From Vallitalea sp. (GTDB taxonomy: Bacteria > Bacillota > Clostridia > Lachnospirales > Vallitaleaceae), in NCBI GenBank assembly GCA_025210235.1, contig JAOASG010000066.1, forward strand, positions 62,001 through 126,000: 64,000 nt of DNA. Reading direction: 5' to 3'. Each line of letters begins with the position of its first letter. The stretch's first letter is position 1. The translations under genes and the position numbers were made by a program. Under the pieces are notes generated by a model, which was given only the letters and a program-made list of their open reading frames with translations, did no database searches and had not been told where the DNA came from. Positions 47,042 to 57,088 of this stretch are shown here, piece by piece.

Positions 47042-48586
47042 ATGTTATTTAGTAGAAATAGAAACTTTATTAGGAAAAAAGAATATAAAGAAATTGATTT
47101 TAAACAACTAGAAACCTCTAATAATTATTATAAAAATACTGATTTAGAAATAGATGAAGTTACTTGGCATGATTTAGATATGAATAATATTTTTGCTAAT
47201 ATGAATCATACAGTAACAACACCAGGGGAAGAAAAATTATATTGTTGGCTAAGAAACCCTGTTGATAACAAGAAAGATTTAGACATTCGTAAGAAGAGAA
47301 TAAATGTTTTTAGTAAAGATAAAACATTATTTAATAATTTAAGACTTAATTTATCAAAAATTAAATATTGTAATTTTGATTTTAAAGAGACTATTAATGA
47401 AGGTTTTTTGATAAATAACTTATTACTTTTTAGCATTATTTTATTAGTTGTTATTAATGTTAGTGTTATTATATATTCAATCATTAATAGGAATTTTGTT
47501 CTTTTTCCTCTTTTTTTATTATCAATGATTATATGTAGTGTAATACATTTTAAATTTACTTTTAGATATAATTCTCAACTAAATGTTATTAGTTATATAC
47601 TTAAAATTATTGGATTTAGTAGGAAAAATATTAAAATAATTGAAAGTGCTTCACCGGAATTGGCAAATGAGTTGAAAGTCTTAAATCGTAAGCTATCTAC
47701 TATATTTAGAAAGGGAGCAGCTATTTTTAAAGTAGAAGGGCTAGATGTTATTGGAGATTATATTAATATATTATTTCTTATTAAGGAAATTAATTTATTA
47801 AGGGTATCTAGACTAATTAATAAGCATGGAAAAGAAATAGTAGAGTTATATGATATTATTGGGGATATAGATGCTACATTAAGCATTAGTAGATATCGTG
47901 ATGATTTAGAATATTACTCGGAACCTAATATAGATGAAAGTTGTGAGGATATAATAATTAATGATATGTATCATCCGCTTATAGAAAAACCTATATCTAA
48001 TTGCATTAGTATAAGTAGTTCAGTTGCAATTACTGGTTCTAATATGAGTGGAAAGTCTACTTTTTTAAGAACAGTTGGTATAAATACTTTACTTGCACAA
48101 AGTATTTGCACAAGTTTATCAAGAGAACATAATACTAAATTATATAAATTAGTAACATCAATTAGTCTTAATGATGATATACTTCAAGGAAAGAGTTATT
48201 TTCTTATGGAAGCTGAAGCAATTAAAAGAATGGTTGATCTGTGTAATGATGAGTATCCGCTATTAATATTAATAGATGAAATATTTAAGGGAACTAATCC
48301 AATAGAGCGACTTGCGGCATCTATGGAAATATTAAATTTATTAGGTGGAAGTAATACTAAAACTTTAGTTGCAACACATGATTTGCAAATTTTGCCTGAG
48401 TTAGTTAATTATGAGTATTATTATTTTACTGAAAACGTAACTAAAGATTCGTTAGAATTTGATTATAAAATACATAAGGGGATTACATCGATACGTAATG
48501 CGATAAAAATTCTTGAATTTATTAAGTATCCAAGGTATTTAGTAGATGATATTAATCATAGGATTGAATTGATGGAGGTAAAATAA
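47042..48586 (+). CDS. Membrane-anchored MutS-like ATPase
   Basis: A 514-residue protein with RBS AAGGAG. It lacks the mismatch-recognition domain of MutS. The N-terminal ~115 residues resemble the MutS lever start (TPGEEKLYCWLRNP), followed by two hydrophobic segments (about 125-180) and a C-terminal MutS-type ATPase with Walker A AITGSNMSGKSTFLRTVG, Walker B LLILIDEIFKGTNPIERLA and switch VATHDLQIL. Truncated MutS relatives of this membrane type are widespread but uncharacterised. It may share a transcript with the transporter upstream. Confidence 0.82.
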   Translation: MLFSRNRNFIRKKEYKEIDFKQLETSNNYYKNTDLEIDEVTWHDLDMNNIFANMNHTVTTPGEEKLYCWLRNPVDNKKDLDIRKKRINVFSKDKTLFNNLRLNLSKIKYCNFDFKETINEGFLINNLLLFSIILLVVINVSVIIYSIINRNFVLFPLFLLSMIICSVIHFKFTFRYNSQLNVISYILKIIGFSRKNIKIIESASPELANELKVLNRKLSTIFRKGAAIFKVEGLDVIGDYINILFLIKEINLLRVSRLINKHGKEIVELYDIIGDIDATLSISRYRDDLEYYSEPNIDESCEDIIINDMYHPLIEKPISNCISISSSVAITGSNMSGKSTFLRTVGINTLLAQSICTSLSREHNTKLYKLVTSISLNDDILQGKSYFLMEAEAIKRMVDLCNDEYPLLILIDEIFKGTNPIERLAASMEILNLLGGSNTKTLVATHDLQILPELVNYEYYYFTENVTKDSLEFDYKIHKGITSIRNAIKILEFIKYPRYLVDDINHRIELMEVK

Positions 48587-48625
48587 AGCAACGTTAAACA
48601 TACTTAAACGTAGTCACATTATAGC

Positions 48626-48654
48626 TTTACAAAGTGGATAATTAAGGTTATAAT
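48626..48654 (+). promoter_or_regulatory. Promoter of ileS
   Basis: TTTACA, 17-base spacer and TATAAT, giving a leader of about 130 bases before the ileS start. Confidence 0.7.
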
Positions 48655-48679
48655 AGTGTAATATGTAGTGGTAGACGTT

Positions 48680-48711
48680 CAAGCCCTTCATCTAACTTGA
48701 TGTGGGGCTTG
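48680..48711 (+). other. Hairpin in the ileS leader
   Basis: CAAGCCC-TT-CATC pairs with GATG-TG-GGGCTTG around TAACTT. There is no T run, so it is a leader structure rather than a terminator. The T-box conserved bulge (GGTGGNACCGCG-like) is absent. Confidence 0.55.
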
Positions 48712-48789
48712 TATATAATATACGATTTATGTTTATAGTTTATATAAGTTAATAATCAAAACAATATATATTATTTAGGAGGTATAAAG

Positions 48790-51700
48790 GTGTACAAGAA
48801 AGTATCTACAGATCTTAATTTTAGAGATCGTGAAAAAGAAGTTCTTGAATTTTGGAATGATAATGATATTTTTAAGAAAAGTATAGAATTAAGAAAGGAC
48901 GGACCTACATATACTTTTTATGATGGGCCACCAACAGCTAATGGTAAACCTCATATTGGACATGTTCTAACAAGAGTAATTAAAGATTTAATTCCTAGAT
49001 ATAGAACTATGAAAGGCTATAAAGTTCTAAGAAAAGCTGGTTGGGATACTCATGGATTACCTGTTGAATTAGAAGTTGAGAAATTATTAGGTTTAGACGG
49101 AAAAGAACAAATTGAAGAGTATGGACTAGAACCTTTTATTGAAAAATGTAAGGAAAGTGTATGGAAATACAAAGGCATGTGGGAAGATTTTAGTGGAACT
49201 GTTGGATTTTGGGCAGATATGGAAGATCCATATGTAACGTATGATAATAATTATATTGAATCAGTATGGTGGATTCTTAAACAAATATGGGAAAAAGATT
49301 TACTGTATAAAGGACATAAAATTGTTCCTTATTGCCCACGTTGTGGAACACCTCTATCAAGTCATGAAGTAGCACAAGGTTATAAAGATGTAAAAGAAAA
49401 ATCTGTTATAGCAAAATTCAAAGTTAAAGGTAAAGATAATGAATATATATTAGCATGGACAACAACTCCATGGACATTACCTTCTAACGTAGCTTTATCA
49501 GTAAACCCTAATGAAACATATATTAAAGCTAAAGTAAATGATGAATTTTATATTCTTGCTGAAGCACTAGCTAGTAATGTTTTAGGTGAGGAGTATGAAG
49601 TAGTAGATAAATGTAAAGGTAAAGATTTAGAATATACAGAGTATGTACCACTATTTAACTTTACAACACCTGATAAAAAAGCTCATTACGTAGCATGTGC
49701 AGATTATGTTACATTAACTGATGGTACTGGTGTTGTTCATACTGCTCCAGCTTTTGGTGAAGATGATGCTATGGTAGGAAGAAATTATGATTTACCATTT
49801 GTTCAACTAGTTGATGAACGTGGTGAATTTGTTGAAGCTGTTACGCCTTGGAAAGGTATGTTTGTAAAAAAAGCAGATCCATTAATTATTGATTACTTAG
49901 AAGAAAAAGGACTATTATTTAAAGCTCTTGATTTCGAGCATTCATATCCTTATTGTTGGAGATGTGATACTCCACTTCTATATTATGCTAGAGATACATG
50001 GTTCATTAAAATGACAGAAGTAAGAGATAAATTAATTAAAAATAATAATGAGATTAATTGGCTACCAGAATCAATTGGTACAAAAAGATTTGGTAACTGG
50101 TTAGAAAATGTTATGGACTGGGGATTAAGTCGTGATAGATATTGGGGAACACCACTTAATATCTGGGAATGTGAATGTGGACATCGTCATGCTATTGGTA
50201 GTATAGAAGAATTAAAGAGCATGAGTGATAACTGTCCAGATGATATAGAGCTTCACAGACCATATATTGATGACGTACTTATTAATTGTCCAGAATGTAA
50301 TAAGAAAATGAAGAGAGTTACACCAGTAATTGACTGCTGGTTTGATTCAGGATCTATGCCTTATGCACAATGGCATTATCCATTTGAAAATAAAGAAATA
50401 TTTGAAGATAACTTCCCTGCTAATTTTATTAGTGAAGCAGTTGACCAAACAAGAGGATGGTTCTATTCATTACTTGCGATTTCAACATTATTATTTGATA
50501 AACCAGCATTTAAGAATGTTATAGTACTAGGACTTGTTCAAGATGAAAATGGACAAAAAATGTCTAAGTCTAAAGGAAATGCCGTAGATCCATTTGAAGC
50601 ATTAGATAAGCATGGTGCTGATGCAGTAAGATGGTATTTCTATAATAATAGTGCTCCTTGGCTTCCTAACAAATTCTATGATAATGCAGTTATTGAAGGT
50701 CAACGTAAATTTATGGGAACATACTGGAACACTTATGCATTCTATGTACTTTACGCTAATATTGATGAATTTAATCCTACTAAGTATGAACTTGAATATG
50801 ATAAATTATCATTAATGGATAAATGGTTATTATCAAAGTTAAATACACTTATAAAAATAGTAGATACTAATCTGGATAATTACTTAATAACTGAATCATC
50901 TAGAGCAATGATGGAATTTGTTGATGACCTTAGTAATTGGTATGTAAGAAGAAGTAGAGAAAGATTCTGGCAAAAAGATATGCCACAAGACAAGATTAAT
51001 GCTTATATGACATTATATACTGCGCTTACAACTATGGCTAAAGTATCAGCTCCATTTGTACCTTTTATGGCAGAAGAAATATATAGAAATCTTGAGTATA
51101 ACTTTGATAATAAAGCTCCTGAAAGTGTGCATTTATGTGATTTCCCAGTTGCTAATGAAGAGCTTATTGATTTAGAACTTGAGAAAAATATGGAATTAGT
51201 ATTAAAAATAGTTGTTAGTGGAAGAGCTTGTAGAAATAGTGCTAACATTAAAAATAGACAACCTATTGGTAAGATGTATGTGAAATCTTCATTTAATCTA
51301 CCAGAATTATATAAAGATATTGTATCAGAAGAACTTAATATAAAAGAAGTGTTATTTACAGATGATGTAAGAGAATTTACTACTTATAATTTCAAACCTC
51401 AACTTAAAACTGTAGGTCCAAAATACGGTAGATTATTAAATCAAATTAGAACATTACTTCAAGATGGTGATGGTAATGAAATGATGGACGAGTTAAAATC
51501 TAACGGAGTTCTTAAATTTGATATAGATGGTACTGTTGTAGAACTTGCAGAAGAAGATTTATTAATTGAATCAACTAAGAAACCAGGTTATGAATCAAAT
51601 ACAGATAGGGATGTAACAGTTGTCATTGATACTAACTTATCAGAAGAACTTGTTGAAGAAGGTCTTGTAAGAGAAATAATAAGTAAGATTCAAACTATGA

Positions 51701-51909
51701 GAAAAGAAGCTGGATTTGAAGTTACTGATCATATTAAAGTATTTGCGTGTGATAATACTAAGTTAGTAGATATTATTAATAATAATAAAGAAGAAATATT
51801 ATCAGAAACATTAGCGGACGCTCTTAGTGAAGGCAAGAATGATAATGTATACTCAAAAGAATGGAATATAAATAGTGAGAAGATATATTTAGCTGTAGAG
51901 AGAGTATAA
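48790..51909 (+). CDS. ileS: Isoleucyl-tRNA synthetase
   Basis: A 1039-residue class I synthetase with GTG start at 48790, RBS AGGAGGTA. HIGH motif in NGKPHIGHVLTRV, editing (CP1) domain with TTTPWTLPSNVALS, and KMSKS in GQKMSKSKGNAVDP; C-terminal anticodon-binding region with NWYVRRSRERFW. It charges tRNA-Ile. Length and the catalytic site of the C-terminal zinc-less form agree with the eukaryote-like/type 2 IleRS found in some Firmicutes (inference from length and sequence feel). Confidence 0.96.
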   Translation: MYKKVSTDLNFRDREKEVLEFWNDNDIFKKSIELRKDGPTYTFYDGPPTANGKPHIGHVLTRVIKDLIPRYRTMKGYKVLRKAGWDTHGLPVELEVEKLLGLDGKEQIEEYGLEPFIEKCKESVWKYKGMWEDFSGTVGFWADMEDPYVTYDNNYIESVWWILKQIWEKDLLYKGHKIVPYCPRCGTPLSSHEVAQGYKDVKEKSVIAKFKVKGKDNEYILAWTTTPWTLPSNVALSVNPNETYIKAKVNDEFYILAEALASNVLGEEYEVVDKCKGKDLEYTEYVPLFNFTTPDKKAHYVACADYVTLTDGTGVVHTAPAFGEDDAMVGRNYDLPFVQLVDERGEFVEAVTPWKGMFVKKADPLIIDYLEEKGLLFKALDFEHSYPYCWRCDTPLLYYARDTWFIKMTEVRDKLIKNNNEINWLPESIGTKRFGNWLENVMDWGLSRDRYWGTPLNIWECECGHRHAIGSIEELKSMSDNCPDDIELHRPYIDDVLINCPECNKKMKRVTPVIDCWFDSGSMPYAQWHYPFENKEIFEDNFPANFISEAVDQTRGWFYSLLAISTLLFDKPAFKNVIVLGLVQDENGQKMSKSKGNAVDPFEALDKHGADAVRWYFYNNSAPWLPNKFYDNAVIEGQRKFMGTYWNTYAFYVLYANIDEFNPTKYELEYDKLSLMDKWLLSKLNTLIKIVDTNLDNYLITESSRAMMEFVDDLSNWYVRRSRERFWQKDMPQDKINAYMTLYTALTTMAKVSAPFVPFMAEEIYRNLEYNFDNKAPESVHLCDFPVANEELIDLELEKNMELVLKIVVSGRACRNSANIKNRQPIGKMYVKSSFNLPELYKDIVSEELNIKEVLFTDDVREFTTYNFKPQLKTVGPKYGRLLNQIRTLLQDGDGNEMMDELKSNGVLKFDIDGTVVELAEEDLLIESTKKPGYESNTDRDVTVVIDTNLSEELVEEGLVREIISKIQTMRKEAGFEVTDHIKVFACDNTKLVDIINNNKEEILSETLADALSEGKNDNVYSKEWNINSEKIYLAVERV

Positions 51910-51937
51910 AAAATAAAATTTAATATAATTTTAGAAT

Positions 51938-51981
51938 AAAGAGCAAAAAAATGTTAGTTAGCTAACATTTTTTTGCTCTTT
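51938..51981 (+). terminator. Intrinsic terminator after ileS
   Basis: Perfect 20-base arms (AAAGAGCAAAAAAATGTTAG and its complement) around a four-base loop; the T-rich second arm ends transcription. Confidence 0.88.
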
Positions 51982-52100
51982 CTATGTTATGGATAGCATA
52001 TTAAATAGAAGTATTTAATATGCTTCAAATAGAGTTCTAAATATTTTTTTAAATTATAAGTAAAAAAACACAATCTTAGGCATAATATTTAAAAGAAGAA

Positions 52101-52111
52101 GCAATTACTTA
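52101..52111. repeat. Dispersed repeat end, fragment K (right tip)
   Basis: GCAATTACTTA is identical to the right tip of the repeat family, just before glgP. It is short and may be chance. Confidence 0.35.
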
Positions 52112-52142
52112 TATGAAACATATTATTGAAAGGATTGATGTA

Positions 52143-54602
52143 ATGAATAGATTAAATGTTACTGTAAGTGATTTAAAAAAGTCTATACTTGAGAATATAA
52201 AAAATCAGTTTAGAAAAACGATTGAACAAGCATCTAAAGAACAAATTTTTCAAGCAGTAGCTTTTGCAGTTAGAGATATAATAATTGATCAGTGGATTGA
52301 AACACATAAAACATATGATGATAAGGACCCTAAAACAGTTTACTATTTATCTATGGAATTTCTTATGGGTAGGGCACTTGGAAATAATATAATTAATATG
52401 AAAGTTGACGAAGCAGTTAAAGAGGTATGTAAAGAACTATCACTTGATTTAAATGTTATTGAAGACATGGAGCCAGACCCTGGACTTGGAAACGGAGGAC
52501 TGGGGAGATTAGCGGCTTGTTTTTTAGATTCATTATCAACACTAGAGTACCCTGCATATGGATGTGGTATACGCTATCGTTATGGAATATTTGAACAAAA
52601 AATAGTTGATGGGTATCAGTTAGAAAAACCTGATGAATGGCTAAAGAATGGTAATCCCTTCGAAGTTAAACGAGATGAGTATTGGGTAGAAGTTAAATTT
52701 CTTGGAAATGTTCGTGTTATTAATGAAAATGGGAAAAATAAATTCATACAAGAAAATTATCAGTCAGTAAAAGCAATACCATATGATATTCCTATTGTAG
52801 GGTATGGGAATAATACAGTTAATACTTTAAGACTATGGGACGCTGAAGCTATTGTAAGCTTTGATTTAGAATCTTTTGATAGAGGAGAATACCATAAAGC
52901 AGTTGAACAACAAAATCTGGCAAAGTCTATTGTTGAAGTACTTTATCCAAATGATAATCATTATAAAGGTAAAGAACTTAGATTAAAACAACAGTATTTT
53001 TTTGTTTCAGCAACAGTTCAACAAGTTATTAATAAATTCAAACAAAAACATAAAAACATGCATGAATTACCAGAAAAAGTAGCATTTCACATAAATGATA
53101 CACATCCTTCTCTTACAATACCTGAATTAATGCGTATTTTATTAGATGAAGAAGGATTAGAATGGGATGAAGCATGGGATATAACAACAAAAACTTGTGC
53201 ATATACGAATCATACAATTATGAGTGAAGCTCTAGAAAAATGGCCTATAGAATTATTAAGTAGATTACTACCAAGAATATATATGATAATTGAAGAAATT
53301 AATAGAAGGTTTTGTCTTAGACTTACTGAAGAGTTTCAGTTAAGTAGTAGCCGTATTCATAATATGTCAATAATTATTGATGGGCAAGTAAAAATGGCTT
53401 GGATGTGTATTGTTGGTAGTCATTCAATTAATGGAGTTGCTAGGTTGCATACAGAGATTATAAAAAAAGAAGAGTTAAAAGATTTCTATGAAATTTTTCC
53501 TGATAAATTTAATAATAAAACAAATGGTATAACACAAAGAAGATTTTTATTAGAAGCAAATCCGAAGTTAGCAAGATTTGTAACTAATTTAATAGGAGAT
53601 AAATGGGTAACATATTTACCACATATTAAAAATCTAGAGAAATATGTGGATAGTGAACAAGAACAGAAAGCGTTTATGAGGATAAAGTATGAAAACAAAG
53701 TTAGACTCACTAAATACATTAAAGAACATAACAATATTGAAATAGATCCTAGGTCTATATTTGATGTACAGATTAAAAGATTGCACGAATATAAAAGACA
53801 GCTTATGAATGTTTTACACATAATGTATTTATATAATCAATTATTAGAAAACCCAAGTCTTGATATGATTCCAAGAACATTTATATTTGGAGCAAAAGCA
53901 GCACCTGGATATACGAGAGCAAAGCTAATTATAAAATTAATAAATAATGTAGCTAATGTAATTAATAATGATGTAAATATAAAAAATAAAATTAAAGTAG
54001 TATTTATAGAGAATTATAATGTTTCTAATGCAGAAATGATTATTTCGGCTGCAGATGTTAGCGAGCAGATATCTACAGCTAGTAAAGAAGCGTCAGGAAC
54101 AGGTAATATGAAATTAATGCTTAATGGTGCAATAACTATAGGAACACTAGATGGTGCAAATATAGAAATATTAGAAGAAGTTGGAGAAGATAACTGTTTT
54201 ATTTTTGGTATGAATTCTCAACAAGTTATTAAACTTCAACATGAAGCATCCTATAATCCTTGGGAGCTGTACAATAATAATCCAGATATAAGAAAAGTTG
54301 TAACACAATTAATTAATGGTTTTTACTCACCAGATGATCCTGATTTATTTAGAGAAATATATGATTCCCTCTTGAACGGATATGGAAGTAGACCTGATCC
54401 ATATTTTATATTAAAAGATTTTGAAAGTTATAAAGAAGCTCAGCAAAAGATTAATACTGCATATGCTAATGGGCAAAAATGGGCAAAAATGGCTATGTTA
54501 AATACAGCAAATAGTGGTAAATTTTCATCTGATAGGACAATTGAACAATATGCTAATGAGATCTGGAAGTTAAATAAAACAACTGTTATAATGGATAGTT
54601 AA
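52143..54602 (+). CDS. glgP: Glycogen/maltodextrin phosphorylase
   Basis: Start taken at ATG 52143 with GAAAGGA seven bases upstream; an ATG at 52113 has no good RBS. The ~819-residue protein has family motifs EDMEPDPGLGNGGLGRLAAC, HINDTHPSLTIPELMR and the PLP-binding KEASGTGNMKLMLNGAIT. It splits terminal glucose from glycogen or maltodextrin as glucose-1-phosphate. It pairs functionally with malQ at 42551. Intact. Confidence 0.95.
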   Translation: MNRLNVTVSDLKKSILENIKNQFRKTIEQASKEQIFQAVAFAVRDIIIDQWIETHKTYDDKDPKTVYYLSMEFLMGRALGNNIINMKVDEAVKEVCKELSLDLNVIEDMEPDPGLGNGGLGRLAACFLDSLSTLEYPAYGCGIRYRYGIFEQKIVDGYQLEKPDEWLKNGNPFEVKRDEYWVEVKFLGNVRVINENGKNKFIQENYQSVKAIPYDIPIVGYGNNTVNTLRLWDAEAIVSFDLESFDRGEYHKAVEQQNLAKSIVEVLYPNDNHYKGKELRLKQQYFFVSATVQQVINKFKQKHKNMHELPEKVAFHINDTHPSLTIPELMRILLDEEGLEWDEAWDITTKTCAYTNHTIMSEALEKWPIELLSRLLPRIYMIIEEINRRFCLRLTEEFQLSSSRIHNMSIIIDGQVKMAWMCIVGSHSINGVARLHTEIIKKEELKDFYEIFPDKFNNKTNGITQRRFLLEANPKLARFVTNLIGDKWVTYLPHIKNLEKYVDSEQEQKAFMRIKYENKVRLTKYIKEHNNIEIDPRSIFDVQIKRLHEYKRQLMNVLHIMYLYNQLLENPSLDMIPRTFIFGAKAAPGYTRAKLIIKLINNVANVINNDVNIKNKIKVVFIENYNVSNAEMIISAADVSEQISTASKEASGTGNMKLMLNGAITIGTLDGANIEILEEVGEDNCFIFGMNSQQVIKLQHEASYNPWELYNNNPDIRKVVTQLINGFYSPDDPDLFREIYDSLLNGYGSRPDPYFILKDFESYKEAQQKINTAYANGQKWAKMAMLNTANSGKFSSDRTIEQYANEIWKLNKTTVIMDS

Positions 54603-54619
54603 TATTCAAGTATAAGACT

Positions 54620-54663
54620 GTGTTATATAATTGATTTGGCTTATCTTATCAATTATATAACAC
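54620..54663. terminator. Perfect 16-base inverted repeat after glgP
   Basis: GTGTTATATAATTGAT (54620-54635) and its complement (54648-54663) enclose a 12-base loop, 18 bases after the glgP stop. No T run follows, so termination is uncertain; the right arm and flank resemble 61909-61934. Confidence 0.6.
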
Positions 54664-54667
54664 ATTA

Positions 54668-54716
54668 ATCAACATATTATATTAAAGAATACTGTATGTA
54701 GTTTTCTAATTACTTT
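54668..54716. repeat. Dispersed repeat, fragment C (right half)
   Basis: ATCAACATATTATATTAAAG followed by ATGTAGTTTTCTAATTACTTT matches the right half of copies A and B with a few changes. The left half is missing, replaced by the perfect hairpin just before it. The next 185 bases to spoIID are AT-rich without other signals. Confidence 0.68.
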
Positions 54717-54902
54717 GAAAGCTTTTTTGATAGAAATATATCGATTTAAGTACTTTTCTTATATATTTAATTAATTAAGTTAAAGTTCATAAAACAAATA
54801 ATAATAGCATATATATGTGTTATGAAAATGATAGTTGAACATAAGATATAATATGTAAAGTTGGGACAAGAAAAAATTTAGCTTTGGGAAGGAATGTATA
54901 AG

Positions 54903-55841
54903 ATGAGGGAAAAAATTTTTTCAATTATATTATTTATTATTATAATATGTTTTATTCCAATATTTATAACAACACTAGTTAAAGGTATTCCCAAAAGTAA
55001 TCAACAAGAAAAAGTTAAAAAAAGCATAAAAGTATTAGTTGATGGAAACCAAATGGATGTTGATTTAGATAACTATCTTATTGGAGTAGTAGCAGCAGAG
55101 ATGCCTATTAATTTTTATGAAGATGCATTAAAAGCTCAAGCGGTAGCAGCAAGAACATTTACATTGAAAAAAATAGAATATGATAAAAATCATATATTTA
55201 TAAATAATGAACAGGCTTTTTTAACTAAAGAAGATATGGAAGTTAGGTGGGGAACTGATAATTTTGCTAAGAATTATAATAAAATTAGAAATGCTGTTAT
55301 GGAGACAAAAAGTGAAGTGATTACATATAAAGAAGACTTAATAGAAGCTGTTTTTCACTCTACCAGCGGAGGAAAAACTCAATCAGCAAAAGATGTATGG
55401 GGAGAAGATATTCCTTATTTAGTTAGTGTTAATAGTTTGGAAGATATAAACTCTCCAGAATATATACATAAACAAGTCTTTAGTCAACAAGAATTGAGCG
55501 ATAAGATAAAAGAACACATAGATGATTTTAAAGTATATTCTAATGATATTAGTAGGGAAATTCAGATTATAAGTAGGACGCAAGAAGGTTATGTATCACA
55601 AGTTCAAATAGGTAACAAAATTTTAAAAGGAGAAACTTTTAGGAATTATCTGGGATTAGAATCTAGTAATTTTACGTTTAATAACGTGGATGGAAAAATT
55701 GAGATTCTATGTAAGGGGTATGGTCATGGTGTAGGAATGAGTCAATATGGAGCAGATAATTTAGCGGGAAAAGGATACAATTATAAGGAGATTTTAAAGT
55801 ACTATTATACTAATACAGAAATTAGTGTAATTAAGAATTAA
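54903..55841 (+). CDS. spoIID: Stage II sporulation protein D (SpoIID)
   Basis: Start at ATG 54903 (GGGAAGGA upstream at a proper distance; ATG 54894 is too close to it). The 312-residue protein has an N-terminal membrane anchor and the SpoIID lytic transglycosylase domain: LIGVVAAEMPINFYEDALKA (catalytic Glu), QAVAARTFTLKK, FHSTSGGKTQSAKDVWGE and GHGVGMSQYGADNLAGKGYN. It cuts septal glycan during engulfment with SpoIIP and SpoIIM (family knowledge). spoIIQ-like follows. Confidence 0.95.
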   Translation: MREKIFSIILFIIIICFIPIFITTLVKGIPKSNQQEKVKKSIKVLVDGNQMDVDLDNYLIGVVAAEMPINFYEDALKAQAVAARTFTLKKIEYDKNHIFINNEQAFLTKEDMEVRWGTDNFAKNYNKIRNAVMETKSEVITYKEDLIEAVFHSTSGGKTQSAKDVWGEDIPYLVSVNSLEDINSPEYIHKQVFSQQELSDKIKEHIDDFKVYSNDISREIQIISRTQEGYVSQVQIGNKILKGETFRNYLGLESSNFTFNNVDGKIEILCKGYGHGVGMSQYGADNLAGKGYNYKEILKYYYTNTEISVIKN

Positions 55842-55879
55842 GTAGTACAGATTATTAATGGAGGTATACCGTTTAATAA

Positions 55880-55903
55880 AATCCTTAGTTTTGCAATTAC
55901 CTA
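55880..55903. repeat. Dispersed repeat, fragment H
   Basis: AATCCTTAGTTTTGCAATTA followed by CCTA is the reverse complement of the start of fragment E. It lies between spoIID and the spoIIQ-like gene. Confidence 0.65.
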
Positions 55904-56029
55904 TTATTTTAAAGATTAAAGATATATTTTTTTGTATGAATATATACTCCAATGTTTGGTAATAATATAGTTGGAACAAAGAAAATGTTTCTATATCAAT
56001 TAATTCTTTAAAAATATGAGGTGATTAGA

Positions 56030-56872
56030 ATGAAATCAAAAAATGTAATTGCATACATAAAAAGAAAGCAATTCTATATTGCTTTGTTTACATGTTGTGT
56101 AACAGTCTTTTTAATTGCAATTTTAGTATGGGTAAGACCAAAGGAAGATAATAAAGAAATCGCTAGTTTAAATGGTGATATGGTTAATAATGAAGAAGAA
56201 AACAACAAATTAATAACAAATCTTGTAGAAAATGATGATTTAAGTAATGAACAAGAAAATGTTAGTGCAGATGAAGATTACACCAATGAAGAAGATGTGG
56301 TAGAAGCAAGTACCACAATAAAGCCAATTACTATAAATACAGAAAAAGTCATTGGTGAGGGAGATTGCGAAGATAAAGTAGTAGAAGAAGCTAGTACAAT
56401 TAAGCCTCAAAAAATGGTACTAGAAATAGCACCAGTTGTAAAACCTAATATTACTTTTGATCCTAAAGAGAAAATGTTATGGCCTGTTAAGGGTGATATA
56501 TTAATTCCATATAGCATGGACGTACCAGTACATTTTAAAACTCTAAACCATTATAAAGTAAACCCTGCAATATATATTGCTTCAGATGTTGGACAAGAAG
56601 TTCTAGTAGCTACGGAAGGAATAGTAGAAAGTATTAAAACAGTACCAGAGACAGGTGTGACAGTGACAATATATCATGGTAATGGATATAAAAGTATCTA
56701 TGGTCAACTTAATAAAAAATTATCTGTTAAAGAAGGAGACCTTGTTAAAAAAGGTCAAGTTTTAGGACATATAGATAAACCATCTAAATATCATGTATTA
56801 TTAAATTCTCACTTATATTTTAAAGTTACTAATAATGAAGAAGCTATAAATCCAAGTGAACTAATTGAGTAA
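56030..56872 (+). CDS. spoIIQ: SpoIIQ-like LytM-domain protein lacking zinc ligands
   Basis: Start at ATG 56030, RBS GAGGTGA. The 280-residue protein has one N-terminal membrane helix (about 15-37), an acidic linker and a C-terminal M23/LytM fold (about 165-280). Position after spoIID and before spoIIID matches SpoIIQ, the forespore half of the channel made with SpoIIIAH. The metal site is lost: where active LytM has HxxxD the sequence is NPAIYIAS, and the HxH motif reads NSHLYFKV with the second His as Tyr. So it is probably a structural, non-catalytic LytM protein, as in Bacillus SpoIIQ. A general M23 family regulator is the alternative. Confidence 0.82.
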   Translation: MKSKNVIAYIKRKQFYIALFTCCVTVFLIAILVWVRPKEDNKEIASLNGDMVNNEEENNKLITNLVENDDLSNEQENVSADEDYTNEEDVVEASTTIKPITINTEKVIGEGDCEDKVVEEASTIKPQKMVLEIAPVVKPNITFDPKEKMLWPVKGDILIPYSMDVPVHFKTLNHYKVNPAIYIASDVGQEVLVATEGIVESIKTVPETGVTVTIYHGNGYKSIYGQLNKKLSVKEGDLVKKGQVLGHIDKPSKYHVLLNSHLYFKVTNNEEAINPSELIE

Positions 56873-56912
56873 ATAATAACTTCTCACCTTAAATAATATA
56901 GTTATAGATAAG

Positions 56913-56951
56913 AGGTTTTCGGAATAGATTTCTATTCTGAAGACCTTTTTG
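56913..56951 (+). terminator. Intrinsic terminator after the spoIIQ-like gene
   Basis: AGGTTTTCGGAATAG pairs with CTATTCTGAAGACCT (two mismatches), followed by TTTTTGTTTTC. Confidence 0.85.
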
Positions 56952-57088
56952 TTTTCTACGAGATTGTTACTATCCACCTTGGCTAGTATATTACTATATT
57001 ACTTGTGGTAGTAAAGAATAAAATTAATTTGATAATACAGCACATTATTTGTATAATAATAAAATAATGAAGAAAGAGGTAAAGGTTA

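Noticed and set aside
48587..48789. T-box leader for ileS
   Set aside because: The conserved T-box bulge and a terminator/antiterminator pair are absent.
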